64,000 nt of DNA from Hoplostethus atlanticus (lineage: Eukaryota > Chordata > Actinopteri > Trachichthyiformes > Trachichthyidae). The position numbers were made by a program, and so were the translations under genes. The notes beneath the pieces were generated by a model. It was given only the letters and a program-made list of their open reading frames with translations, was not told the DNA's origin and did no database searches. Location: the NCBI GenBank assembly GCA_034670405.1, contig JAXDDX010000001.1, forward strand, positions 10,745,001 to 10,809,000. Direction: 5' to 3'. Positions 33,716 through 46,865 of the stretch are shown in pieces; position 1 is the first letter of the stretch; the number at the start of each line of letters is the position of its first letter.

Positions 33716-33976
33716 TGAGCCTGATATATAGGCCCAGAGGCTCTTCTTTGATTTCAGTTTATTTTGAGGAATCAAATCATTCCTGATTCAATATATGAGC
33801 TGTGTCAATTCACTAAGCCCCACAGTCCGCTATTTGCCTTTTTTGGGGGGCGATTATCCACTGAGACTGCCCACGCCGGGAGCTGTCCATTCAGGCCCTC
33901 TGCTGCATGGTGCTGAATGTTAAACAGGTTACCCACTGAGGGGACTGCTTCTTCATCAGGGAGGGACCAGTGTAAA

Positions 33977-34287
33977 GCAGGGATTCCCAGACTTTTTCAT
34001 GTCAAGGACCCCCAAATACATACGCATTAGACCTGGATCACCATTTGATAAGATTTTACCGCAAGGACTATTGTCTAAGCAGATGTTCCTTGTCAGATAT
34101 GTTTTAGAATAGGGATATATCAATGTGTTGTAAAGGGAAGTAACTGTGGCGACAGTGAAACCTAAAGTCATTTTTGTACAGTCATGGTAGTGAAATTAAA
34201 CTATTCCTAATTTTGCTGAGGACACCCAGGAACCCCCTCCAGGATCCCTGGATGTTCCTGCCCCCCACTTTGTGAACTGCTGGCCTA
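33977..34287. mobile_element. hAT-like MITE, degenerate
   Basis: The left end CAGGGATTCCCAGACTTTTT with CAAGGACCCCCAAA, and the right end CCCCACTTTGTGAACTGCTG, form degenerate inverted termini. They resemble the common vertebrate CAGTGGTTCTCAAACTTTTT element class, remembered as non-autonomous hAT elements. Confidence 0.5.
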
Positions 34288-35070
34288 AAGCACTGACACA
34301 GCACATATCTACCGAAACAGATCCTCTAGATTTGAAATCTTCATTTTAGAGTTTAAAACATTTTTCTTTTCTCTTTTGCGAGTATATATTCTATATATTC
34401 TATATAGTCTATAAATAAAAAATCTGAGATTTTTAGAAAATAGTCACTCATAGTTTACAACAGTGAGACTTTGTTTTTAAAGAGAAAAGCTAATGCTTTG
34501 TTTCGGCCCTAACGTCTACAGCACTGTTGATAAAGAAGTTGAGTGGTGTAGTCCCCTACACACGCAGGGTTAAGAAAAACACTTGGCTACTGTATTTAAT
34601 GCTGTAGTGAGTCTTAGAGCCCCTATAGGACACATTGTGTCCTGCTTCAATGAGAAGGCCAGGGCCATCCTGAAGACAGGATCTGAACTTTTCAACTTGG
34701 TACTTCAGTGCGTTGCATACGCTCAGGCTAGAGAATGCCACTCTGATTGTAAAGCCCAAAGAACGCTAAAGTGAGATGAGTTTTCATTCACTCAGTTAAC
34801 TACCTACTGCAGCAGAGCTTACTGTCAAACCAGGCTAATTGCTTCGTTTCAGAGAGAGATATTGGATATGTGAAAAGGCCGTTGTCCCAAGTCTTTTCCC
34901 AAGCTTTCCCTGGTAGGGCAGTGTGTGAACGCGGCATGGCCCCTTAATGAATGGGAACAAAACCATTTGAGAGTGTTTATTTATGGGATGATTGGACGCA
35001 TCCTTCTTTAATCCTGGTTTCATCTATAATGTGAATGATTCTTTCTTCTTTTTTTTCTTTGTAGCACATG

Positions 35071-35092
35071 CACACACACACACACACACACA
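35071..35092 (+). repeat. (CA)n microsatellite
   Basis: Eleven CA units in the predicted miR-9 host intron 2. Confidence 0.95.
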
Positions 35093-36818
35093 TACACTGT
35101 GTGTACACACACAAATGTGCCAGTGTCACAAGGGGATTGTTCTGTGAATGAGCAAAGCTGGCCAGAGAGTTTGATTACTAGCTGATTTATCAAAATATAC
35201 CAACCATGCCTCATGTGTGCATGCGTGTGTGTTTGTGTGAATTTGTATAAATAATAATTTAGAAACAGTATGCTTACTGGAAGAGCATACATTGATTGAT
35301 TATTTCTGTTCAACCATGATAACTAAAGTGCAAAATGTGCTTTCAGTGTTTTATGCTTCTGTTTTGTCTCTTCCATCTGCTCACGTTACAGGCTTTCTAT
35401 TCACAACATTGAGTGATCAGGAATCCCTGAAAAGGGGGTAGAACCATCATTAAAAGAAAACAAGGAGGGGAAAAATAACAGTCCGGAATTGCCACCTCCT
35501 CCGTGCCCCCACCCTTTTTGCCCAGGAGCCCCTAATGCCATCTGTACTGCCAATGGGAGACACTTTGCCCATGCCAGGAGGCGGACAAAGAGCCTGCCGG
35601 ATCCCTTGAGTATGGGCGCGCTGAGAGGAGCCATCTTGGGAGATGTTGCCGCGGCACCTAAGATGGCTGGGCTGGCACACGAGGTGAGTTGCATCATGGT
35701 TCTCTGTTGGGTACCAGTGGTGGGGGGAGGTGTGAGCAGTGGGCAGGAGGTAGGGGGAATAGGAGGGTAGGGGGAAAGAAGAGTTTTCCATTTCCTCCCC
35801 AGTCACACATGGCCTCCTCCTTCTTCTCTCCTCCATCTTCTGCTACTGCTAATTAGCAGTTAAGAGGTGATGTGAGGGGGATGGGGGGGGATGGGGGGCT
35901 ACGAGGGGGCCGGGTAGCAAACAAATTAATGAGCTGGCACCGGTTGAAGGAAACCTGCCACCCTCTCTTGTCATGGTGCTTCTTTCCTCCCCCATGTACG
36001 CCATGCAGTACAGAGAGGCGTAAGGTGGGCATGTTCGCTCTGTATATAATGTTCTGCCACTTCACATAATCTCTGGATGGATTCATGTGATGCTGGTTCT
36101 GTTATGAAATTCAGACAAGGATGTTTCGTACAAAATGGTAAGGAACTCAATGTGCTGAATCCCTCAGGTGAATTTGTGGTGAGGATCAGAGGCTAATTTT
36201 GCATATGAGAAATGTCAATATTACTATTACCACTGGAATATTGGAGTAATTACCATCTTAGATTTCATTTTCTATATGAACAAAAGGTATTTTCCTTATC
36301 TGCCGTTCAAAATGGATGTCAGCATTGAATATTGTCATTGTTTGCCATTGAAGTCAATTAGTATAGAATGATTTTGACTAGATCATTTCTAGTGTTTCAG
36401 TTGCAATGTTTATTAGTGTTTCACTAGTGTTTCTGCTTTTATCATATTAGAACACAATCTATAATTATGTGTGTGTGTTTGTGTGTGTAGTGTATGAGAG
36501 TGTGTAGTGTATGAGAGGTGCCATTATTTTCAATATACAATTGCTACAGCGACTTAATTACACATAAATAATTTGTTACTTGTTGAATTATCTTCTGATG
36601 CTTTTAATGTTGAGTACAACCCTTTGCGTGTAAATTGCACTAATAGCCATCCAGCGGTATCAAATGTAATTCTGCTCGTACAGTGCTGCACACATCGTTA
36701 GGAACTTTATTTCACACACATGGATGCAAAATTGTCACCTCTAGCCAGAGTCTGAATGGGAAGAAAGTATGAAGTTGACCGCCAAATATCGAAGCCCCAA
36801 ATCTTTTCAGTTCCATCT

Positions 36819-36821
<3 letters not shown>

Positions 36822-36876
<55 letters not shown>
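36822..36876 (+). repeat. (CA)n microsatellite
   Basis: About 27 CA units ending in CGCG. Cys/Val- and His/Thr-rich frames crossing it are artefacts. Confidence 0.95.
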
Positions 36877-36878
<2 letters not shown>

Positions 36879-38269
36879 GTAATGCTGCCCTAGCAGCAAC
36901 CTGAAGCAGAAAAGAGAGACACGTGAGCATGTGTGTTCAGGGCCAACATGTGCAGCTGCAGTCCTCGCGTGTTAATGAACAGTGCCCTGCGTTTTCACAT
37001 TATCATTCAGCCCCACTCTCTCTCCCCCCTCAATAGCCGTTCAGTCTCCACCCCCGCTCTCTGAAAAAGCCTGCTTTCCCACCATTGTGGGAGCTGGTGC
37101 TGTGGCGGGCCTGGGCCGGGGGGCAGGGTGGGAAAGACCCTTCAGACTAGACATGAGCAGATGCCTTAGACATTAGACTGTCGCGCGGATCACCAGGGTC
37201 CTGTGAGCCACTGAGTTTTAATGTGTGTGCAAGTGTATATGTGTTTGATATGTGTATGATGGGGGGTGGTCCGGGCCCTGGAGTGCCACCTGACTGTTCA
37301 TTAGTCTATTCAGCCTCCTCTGCATGTCTGAAAGGCATGGAGATGCTGTTTTCTGCATGAGAGGGATTTAACAGGCATTAGAGATGCATTCATATATGAT
37401 GTGCATTTCAAGCAGTATGGTTTACAATTGTCCCGTATCAGAGGTGTATTGCAATATAGACATATATTTTAACATTACACCAGGCACATTTTCAGACATT
37501 TCGTTTGGACATTAAAACTTTTGAAGTGGGCCTGTCATCAGACATACCATTTTTTCAATTTACCAGATGGATGCATTGGTGGTGTTCTTCGTGCAAATAT
37601 AAACTGCGTAATTGTATTGCTGGCAGGTTGTGAAAAGGGACAGACATCATGAAAAATGTTACAGGACAGTTGGTAGTACATTGTATCACTGTGAATGACT
37701 CAGCTAAGGCGATGGGTGTGCCCAAGAAGCTGAATGATGTAACCAGAGTATAATAATTATTAATGAGCCTCATACTGTACATCTACCTCTAAAAGGCATT
37801 GCACATGCCCACACGTCAAAAGACGATTCCCTCTCTTTATTCCTATAAAAGACTCAGAGCTGTCTTTATAATTGCATTTATGCTGCTCATCTGTGATATA
37901 CAGCACATTGCTTCAGGCAGATTTGATAGAAGAGACAAAGCAAGGTGAAGGCGAGGAATTAATCTTGAAGATAGCTAGGTCCATGGTGTGTCTGTTAGAG
38001 AAAAACAGAAAATAATGAAATCACCGCTTTTGAAATGTAAAACTACCCAGAAATAAAGAGTGTTGCTTATCAAGAAGGGGTTAAAGACAGACAGAGAGTA
38101 CACGTATGGAGAGGAGGCAAGAGAGGCAGGTCTGCAAGGCGAGAGGAGGGATGTGGCACATTGTAGAACATGGGCAGCCATGTTTGAGTTTGAGCCCCCA
38201 GTGTTACCTCTGCATTTACTGATCAAGTTGGAGTTAGATGGTGTTGGCTTGTGCGGTGCATGGAGGACT

Positions 38270-38270
<1 letters not shown>

Positions 38271-38310
<40 letters not shown>
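38271..38310 (+). repeat. (GT)n microsatellite
   Basis: Twenty GT units. Apparent poly-(Val-Cys) and poly-(Thr-His) frames on both strands are artefacts. Confidence 0.95.
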
Positions 38311-38311
<1 letters not shown>

Positions 38312-41300
38312 TCTGTGTTGGAAAAGAGCATGGGGGAGGTCGGTCTGCAACTGTATGTGACAGCTGCGGCTGTCGACAGAGGCAGCGTGGCCAAAGAGAG
38401 GCGGTGACTGAAGCAGATTTATCAGGCGCCTGAATGTATTCACACTCACTATGCCTGCTAGAAGAGGTATCTCTTTTCTGGTATTTGGAGGATGTAAAAA
38501 CATGGCACACACACAGAATGTTGCTTGGTAAAATGATTATTGAGACTTACATCTGTTTTTCTTTCTTAATTGCAGCATGTGGAAGAGATAATAACATCAC
38601 AAATGAGTGAGAGGGAACACAATTAAAATATGTTGTCAAAGCGAGGCCGTCTTGACGTTGATATGATGTGGTGTCGTACGAACATCACACTCTGGTGACA
38701 GTAAGGTGCTTAGGAGTACGGTTTTAATCTGCTCGGAAACTACGAGTTTTCAATCAAGACCGTCTGCGATCAGATGGGCTGGACAGTGAGGTCAGTGTCA
38801 GGAGGATTTAGGGTCTTAATATCCCCAAGATGTTCCTCTGCACGCTATAGAAATCTCTAGTGGGGATGGTGACTTGGCCTATGGATGAACTTGAACATTC
38901 ATTCATCAATTCCCAATGTACGTCCCCTCAAGAAAATAGCAAAACATTGATGATGTTTTTTTCTGAAGAAGTTCAAATGATTCTTTATTTGTTATTCACT
39001 GTTAACTTTATATTGCTTTCCGCTTAATGCAATGGGAGATTTTCAGTGCATGGACATTTCAGTGTGTGATGAAGTGACAATAGCCTGTGTTCAGCTCCCA
39101 TTCTGTATGAGCGGAGTAGTGTAGCCATAGTAGCACTAAAATGTTAATACACTATAGCTCCTGGGTTACCTCTTTGGATTCTCCTCACTCTGTGTGGACA
39201 CTATTAATGTTTTAACAGCTCCACTGTGATATATAAAGCCCAGCTCACGGGCCGCCCATAGTCTTGGATGAGGTCCAATGTGGGTCAAGCGAGCCTCATC
39301 AAGGGCTCTTTAATGCAACTTTGGCCGAGACTAATCTAGCACAAAGCCCAACGTTAAGTATCTTAGAGGAAGATGGAGAGAAGTTTCTACATCCCAGGCT
39401 TTTCAGATTATGTTTGTTGGCTATGGCGTCCCTGAGTAGGGGTCTTGTGTGCTCCAGTGAAAGTAGAGGAGAATTAGGTGACTGAGCCTTTAAGACAGCA
39501 GTCCTTTGTAATCAGGAGGAGATAAGGTTTTAGGGTGAGGACAATTAGGGGGATTCCGTAGTGTGACCTCTTTTTTCTGCATGTTTTTTTTATTCTACTT
39601 GTACAGTAGATGTATGCTGTACTCTATACCGTTTTTGATGATTGTGCTTGAACAACAGCCTTCCAAGCAAAGCAATGCAGTGAATAGTAAAAGGTAAGAC
39701 ATAAGAAAGTAAAAGGGAGTCAAGGAATAGTTCCGAAAAAATCTAAAAGTTCACAGTTTATTCTTATCTTTATCATTCTTGCTCTTGCTATCCTCATATC
39801 AGGTGGGATGGATCGATGCGTGCAATGTACACTGACTCCATCTGTGCCAGGAATCAGTCAAGTTCAAGTTCATGGCTGCAGGCACTTTGTCTGTGGCCAG
39901 GCGGAGAGTTTAGAGCCTCTGGCCACCCTGGTGTACAGGAGGGGGGCGCATAGCCTTTGACCTCCGTTAAGGTTGCTAGGGGAAGGAGGCCGGCCGGCTC
40001 AGTAATGTACGAGTGAAAAGGCCGAACTGTCAGAGCTGTCCAACAAACGTCAACCCCCCACCACACACACGCACACACACGCGCACACGCACACACACAT
40101 ATTCACACATTATCACAGATGGCACGGGCCAGCTTGGGAATGTTAGCTCTGAGAGAGTGCTTTATGTTCATCAGACACCTAGTTACTATAACTCCAGTCT
40201 CTCTTGCCACCCCCTCCAGTCTACCCAACCTTCAGAGTTACACAGACCCAGTCTACATGATATACCCTCTTCAATACAGCCCCTCCCTCAGTCTAGCCCT
40301 CTGTAGAAACCCCCTACACCCCCACTACCCTTGTGGGCCATGTCTACATGTCTAGACTACTTCTCAACCCAACAACGCCCTACAACCTCATACTACACAT
40401 CTGAACCCCCATCCTCTGTGGCCTGCACCTTCAGTTGATGTTCTGCTCTTTTCAGGAACATGTTTCTGTTAGGTTACTATATTAATCTGTGTGCATAAAA
40501 TAAAAATATTTTATATATATATATCTGTTATATTGATCAGCCGGCACCAGAGTTACACCATATAGTTTGTGTGTGTGTGTGTCTGTGTCTGTTCATTGTA
40601 TATGTTCAGTGTTTAGTGTTTGCATCATTGTGTGTCAGAGTGGGCATGCAAATCCATTGATTGTAATATGTGCATGTTTCCATGCCTCTCTGTAAATGTG
40701 TGCAAGTGTGGCCTCATTTAAGGTTGCATTCATTCAGGGGAGGGGTCTCAAGCATAAAAGAGTTTGTATTTGCATACGCTGCGTGCTGTCTGCAGAGAGG
40801 GAGCAGTCAAAAAAAAGATATCAGAGGTGGACAAAGAGAACGAGGACAAATCCTTCATTGTGGGGTTGGTGGGAGAAAGGGGTTGTCTGAATTGGGGAGT
40901 GGGTGAAAATTGACAGAGAAAGAGTTTGGGCTGGTTCCCTGTGGGGATAAAAGCCTTAAGATCCCTCCATGCATACAGCCTGAAAATGGGAGAGAAGAAC
41001 AACATGCAGTGCATAGGGGCCTATTTCTACAGAGCATGAAAAGGAAATTTGTATTTCTGCAACAGTGTCTACAATTTGTGATACATAAAGCTAAAATGTA
41101 CTGCACACCAAAATAGTAATTTTGTGTTCACCAACACACTCAGTATTCTCAGTATACCTATTAGCTTTGCATGGATGTTCAATGTATACTTTTTGACAAG
41201 TTAAACTAATTTGCCTTTGCAGCAGATAGTAGAGTCTCCCTCTTTCTCAGAAATTTCACACATTCATGATATATTCACACACAATAAACGTGTGAGATAT

Positions 41301-41915
41301 TGCCAAGTGGTATCCAATGCACTAAATGATCTGTCAAAGTTTGCAGGAGATGGCGATGATGTTATTCTGCATCTAAATGTCTTTCTTTCTTTCTTTCTTT
41401 TTTGTCCAAAAATGTGAAATATGACTACCATCCTGGGTAGAAATGTTTATGGAGCCAACCTTAATTCTGATGCTAATGATTCCCTCCCATCATTTATTCT
41501 CAGGTCTGGATGGGACGGGATCTGCGAGCCGATCTACACACTCTTTAGGAACCTACTTGGCACCAGGAGAGCGTGGACCAAACCCAAAAAAATGCCTCCA
41601 CCAGACCGTTGTTGAGACTCTCACCAGAGTGCCAGGAGCTTTCCGCCGAGGAGCACTTTGTACAAAAAGAGGATTATGTTAAAAATAGACACTAAAAGAT
41701 TCTGTAAGTCTAAAACATATGATGCAAGATATGTCTGATATGAAGATACTAAGTCTCTTATTTTAAGACTCATTGTATCAGTAATTATAAACTGTTTATA
41801 ATTAGACCTGTTTTATACCAATTGTGATCTACTATACTACTATGAATGGCTTTACTATCTGAAAGCTTTCAAAACAAAACATAGTTAAAATAAACCTTCA
41901 TTGTTTTTGTTTTAC

Positions 41916-44900
41916 TATTCACTAAATACTGTCTGTGTGTTTTCTGGTGTTTTACTACAAAAGAGGACTTACTTAATTCACTTTATTCATTCTCACTGAG
42001 GTAGGATGTCTTAACAATATCTTAGCCCAGCCAAGCTCTAATGTGCAATATTGATCATCATCATATAAATGCAATACTGTCAAAGTTGCACTTGTGTTTT
42101 ATAATGTTGTCATTTACTGAAGTGAAAAAACAACCAGTTTTGAATTAAAAAAAATGCTGAAAATATCTTCTCTGTATTAGTCTTGTATTTTGTGAAAATG
42201 GTGAAAAGGATAGGGAGTTTTGGTTTGTAATGTAATAATCATTAGACAGATGATTACTACATTGTGGCATTAGTATTGTTTAGTACCTTGGACAGATCAC
42301 CAGACTGTCTTCAGGTTAAATAAAAGCTTTGTTATTTGTTGGGAAATAATGATATAAAAAATGTTGGTCTTAACAGCGTTTTGTCTTTAAACTTAAAGGG
42401 AATTAAAATATGATGGGAAAGAGACAAACCGTGGATGTGTTTATAAGGTAGAGTGTAGAGATCAGACGTCGTCTGGGTTTTTTGATAGATTCACATGGAA
42501 ATGTGTGAGGATCGTGTGAGAAAGTGTTTCGGTGACCCCGCATTAAGTTTTAATTAGGAGGAGCAGACGGAGGAACGTGTGTTGAATCAGTGTGGGAAAG
42601 TTCATCAGCCACACAACTCAGCGAAGCGGATGGTCCTTCTCACTATTACAAACATTTGAACGGTTTTGTCCCTTTGCCTTCATACTTTAATTAGCGTTGT
42701 AGTGGAAACGAGACGATTTCATTTGTTTCGCATTTATTTTCGCATTATGGTTAGGTTAACGCAGATCATTTGCTGGGCTTTACAAAAAGTAAATACATAG
42801 TTATAGGCCTATTAATTTGAAATAAAATAAACAAAAACAACCGCGGAAAAAAAGGTTGAAAGAGAGAGATTTTTTAAACTGTGTCGTTTACTTGAAAACA
42901 CTCCAAATTCAGGACTGCACACCAGGCCGACTTTGACGTTTAATCAGGTTTAGGATTACAGTGCAGTATAGGCTCTATCTGTCACCATGGACCTCAATCA
43001 GGGTCCGTCTGATCTGGTGGCCGGAGTCAAACAACAGATGGACACGAGCAAGGTCAAGAAGGGATTATTTCTGACTCTATATTGATACAATCAAAATGTT
43101 TAAAGGGACAGTGAAAAGTCCATCAATTATAACACAGTTGAGACTTGTCAAGCCATGCCTTTCTTAAAATAAATAACTTTTATTGAGCAATGGACTAAAT
43201 AAAGAGAACAGCCGATTCTTGTGGCTTTCTGCTTTCTATTAGCTGCTTTGGCAAATCATTTATTTCATTAGAACCACCCTATAAAATATTAATTACATTT
43301 AAATCTAAAAATAATGTAATGCGTTTACTTATATAATCAAACTTACAAAAAATAAAAATGTTAACTATTCTAATCATTGCATAAAGCTGCATTATTGCTG
43401 AATATAATAAGTTATAGATAGATAACCCAACAATTATGGTTGAGAAATAATGAAAATATAGATTTCTTTATATGGAATTAATGTTGTTAAAATTAAGCAT
43501 TTATTTTGTTGCATTTGCAAATTAATGAAGAGCATAAGCTTGGTGCTTATGAGAAGGAAATGACTCACTTGAATGTGAATGGAGTGTAAAAGTACTGTGG
43601 CTGCACATTTACTTCATTCCAACCATTGATATCATATCATGATTTGCTCCTCCTCTCAGAAGGTGAACCAATTAGTGAAATCAGCTCCTATAGTGTTTGG
43701 TTGGAACAAACGTCTGTATACTATTGGGCCTATAGAGAACCACTGCTTTATAATTAAAAAAATGTGTTTTTTTTGTAGTGGAGACACACTGATGTGATGT
43801 TGATCATTTAAGAAATGTATCATATCCTGTGGGCTATACAGTATGTACAGGCTCTGTGTTATTTTATATTTTCTCATTTAAAAAAAGCCAAGCGCTAATC
43901 ATAACAATGTAAACTTGACTTATTACAGGCTAATATTCACACAACAACTCAACTATAGTAAACACACTCTAAACAATGGCTTTATATTCAGTATCCTTTC
44001 ATCCTTCTTTAGAGGTAATTGCCTGAATCAGTTAGTTAGGTTAAAGAGCACTTTTTGATGAGTGCCTTTTGAGGTGGGGCAGCTAGTCAGGGACCTGTTG
44101 GTTTAGCCCTTATGTCAGCAGGGGTTAAAGGTCATGGTCTGGACAGTCCCCCAGAGGACAATACACAGAGCCAGGGAGATGCTGAGGTCAGGAGCCATCT
44201 GAGCCAGAGCCAAAGGTCAAGGGCCACTAATTAAGTGACTATTTCCTGCTATTCCCCAGTGACCACTGGAATCAGAGATGGACAGGCAAAGGCATGGAGA
44301 GGTGTTTTTATGGCAGGTTAACAAAACCTGGTTACTAGTAAAAACTAGCAAGTAATGACTGTGTATTCTGTTTGTATGGTTTTTATTGAAGCATTTCAAA
44401 TGGTTTACAATACAATACAACATGTTGATGTGCTTCTTTTTCCCCTCCAACAGATAGTACAGAGTAACGCATCACATGAAAAAGCAAAAAGGACAAGCAG
44501 CAAATATATGTATAATATGAAAGATAGGATAAACTAAAAATAACGGTTACAAGTACTAACTACTAATGGCTAGATGCTGACTGTGTTTTCAACGGGCAGG
44601 CATTCTGTAAAAGAAGAAATGGTTAAAAAACAGAGATTGGAAAATTGCATTTAGCTTTGATTTACATCGAGCCTAGTTTGATCGAGCCTAGAAATAGCCT
44701 ACTTCCTGATATATCTTTTCTCATACAAAGCCTAATATTATTCTAGCTTACAGCATTTAGGCATTGATGCAAGGATACAGATATGAATCAACATTAATGA
44801 ATGTTTTTTTTCAAAGCTGGCTTTAGCATAATATTTTTTATTAACATCCTCAGATAAATAATGTCACATTAACACAAAATGCCAGTTTAGAGGCTGAGAG

Positions 44901-45750
44901 AGAAACAAAGAGGCACAGCCTCTCACAGCTCAGTCACGGAATCTAAACATTTTGGAGGGAAAGTCAGTACGAGCTGTTTATACCTCTCTAGCCATGAACT
45001 AGACTATGTATATGATCCTTTAGCATAAGAATGGAGATGGGGCCTGTGAACTTCTCTGACACTGACCTTTCTCCCTGGATGTGAATAGTATCACTCAAGG
45101 GCTGCCCGACAGCCTTTCAGTCAGACCTAAGCCTTGCCCTTGCCTAAACTCCTAATCAGGCTGATTTAATGTATCCTACAAGCCCCTCCTCATCACCCAC
45201 CCCACTGCTTCAGCATCGGCCTTCAGCCATTTATTGAAGGCACACACTCCATACCCCTGCCACTGGGCCCCTGCACTTGGGGACGTTAGAGGAGCTGGTC
45301 TGAAACAACAGGGGCCCCTTTCTCTTTCCAAAGAGTCTGGGTCTCTTTATAATCAAATGGTTCCTCTTCTAAGGAGCTCATGATTAATCCAAACTATTTT
45401 GGTAAGATTTCTGACATAGTCTAAGTATAGGCTAAAGAAAAAAAGGAAAGGTGCTACTGTAAAAATGATCCAGGCTAAATGTTGATGCCATTTGAAATAT
45501 AGTGACTGACAAAAGGAAACATGTAGAAACATGTAGAAAGAAATATAAAAATGAATATAAAAATAAATAACTATCTCAATGAAGTAAATTGTCTAAACTC
45601 TGTTTGCAATATCTCATTATGTAGCAAACTCAAAGTTATGGCCCAACAATGAAGCCCAGCAGGACAAAGGCTAGCAGTGCTGAAAGGACAGCGCCACGTG
45701 GAAACTTTGATCTGTGAGAGATGAAGAAACATATTGTGGTTTACAACCTG
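41916..45750. other. Intergenic region downstream of the predicted miR-9 host
   Basis: Mostly A/T-rich non-coding DNA. At 42987 an ATG in a perfect Kozak context opens a 32-codon frame that I do not recognise. The surrounding 42.45-43.07 kb is repeat-poor. Nothing else reliable was seen. Confidence 0.4.
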
Positions 45751-45756
45751 TAATGG

Positions 45757-46233
45757 TAAACCCTCCTAAACTCAGTTTAACCACCTTTTCAGGATGACAT
45801 TAATCTTTATGACGTAAATTTGTAGTACACATCATAGTAGGTAGTATGTTATCAAACAATCAGGTCTTCCCTTAAAAAACAGAAACATATTCCTATAATA
45901 TTCCTTTAGGGAATATTATAAAATTAATAAATAGTGAGTTTATTATGATCGTATCATTCCTAATAGTATTTCTTTTCTCCTATTGTATCACTAAAATATT
46001 CCTATAGGATGTTATTTATAGGCCTATAGTTTATAGATTTGCTGTGATATTTGTATGCTATCCTAAAATATATTATTGGATTATTGTAGTCCTTTTTGTA
46101 AGGGTTTTGAGCGGGGAGAATAAGTTAATGTTTTTCTGAAAATATTATTTATTTTTTGTTTTTATCGGTGGTTGTTTTCCTTATGATCACCGACTGGAGG
46201 CCATAGTGTACCCACCTTTTTATTTACCACTAC
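45757..46233. mobile_element. Non-autonomous DNA transposon, family X copy 2
   Basis: The termini GGTAAACCCTCC and ACCCACCTTTTTATTTACCA are inverted. Internal blocks CTTTATGACGTAAATT, ACATCATAGTAGGTAGTAT, TTAATGTTTTTCTGA and GATCACCGACTGGAG match copy 1 in order. The centre holds several palindromic TATTCCTATAGGA-like motifs, also present at 32.74-32.86 kb. Confidence 0.6.
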
Positions 46234-46761
46234 GTCACCGTTTACAACGAGAGTATTAATGGCTCCGTTGATTGGTGGGTATTGATAACAGTGTAGCCAA
46301 TCCGGCCTCTGCCCCGCCTTTTGTATGGCGCTCGTGCCCGGGCTGATAACTGGGCTGTAATGTAGTTAATGGACTAGCAGTGTAATGTAGGTCTTCTGGA
46401 GGCCGACCCTCTGGCTCTCTTCCTAGGCACGAGGACCATGTTATCAGCTTTGTGTCTTCTATAAAGCCCACATTATAGGCTACATAGCACATAAATAAAT
46501 CATTGTCACTTCGGATTTCAACTGGTAGGTAATAGTCTGAACTGAAAATAAAAACACACGGTTAAATGTCAAATGTTCTAACGTGATATGAGGCTAATAG
46601 ACTTCATTTTGCAGGCTTGACATCTGTAGAAAAGCTATTCTCTGCATTAGCTTCTATCTCCAACCACACGATTAATAATTTGCAGCCTATGACGAAACGA
46701 ATTGCCACAGATATTCGAGCATACTCAGGCTAGACGAACAGAAGCTCTATGAAACAGAAAC

Positions 46762-46795
46762 GTGTGTGTGTGTGTGTGTGTGGGGGATAGACAGG

Positions 46796-46864
<69 letters not shown>
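46762..46864 (+). repeat. Long interrupted (TG)n microsatellite
   Basis: Ten TG units, a short GGGGATAGACAGGCC break, then about 33 TG units. Both strands give spurious His/Thr or Cys/Val frames. Confidence 0.95.

Positions 46865-46865
<1 letters not shown>

Larger units (their letters stand above)
35684..41503 (+). other. Large predicted host intron, non-coding
   Basis: No coding gene was recognised. The sequence includes GC-rich, repeat-free stretches (about 35.84-36.07, 37.0-37.2 and 38.6-38.9 kb) that look like candidates for conserved non-coding elements. It also includes CA/GT microsatellites, an A/T run TTATATATATATATC near 40510, and a C/A-rich stretch at about 40050-40100. Confidence 0.45.
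30990..41915 (+). ncRNA. Predicted spliced host RNA of mir-9-3 (MIR9-3HG-like), four exons
   Basis: Model by splice signals: exon 1 about 30990-31277 (donor AAAGCAG/GTAAGG), exon 2 33091-33316 (acceptor CTCTTTCTAG, donor AAAAG/GTAAGA) carrying the mir-9 hairpin, exon 3 35392-35683 (acceptor CTCACGTTACAG, donor GAG/GTGAGT), exon 4 41504 to about 41915 (acceptor TTTATTCTCAG, AATAAA at 41889-41894). In mammals miR-9-3 is made from a spliced non-coding host in the same POLG-RHCG interval. Each splice site is good on its own, but no transcript evidence is available and further exons may exist. It contains small frames of 47 and 38 codons that may or may not be translated. Confidence 0.5.

Noticed and set aside
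35450-35836. Minus-strand frame of 128 codons over the predicted host exon 3
   Set aside because: Antisense to an exon with good plus-strand splice sites; no recognisable domain or start context.
36712-36930. Minus-strand frame with a long Val-Cys run
   Set aside because: It is the translation of a (CA)n microsatellite; no domain, no splice context.
38060-38512. Several overlapping frames of 90-139 codons on both strands
   Set aside because: All are held open by the (GT)20 repeat; composition is Val-Cys or Thr-His and nothing resembles a protein family.
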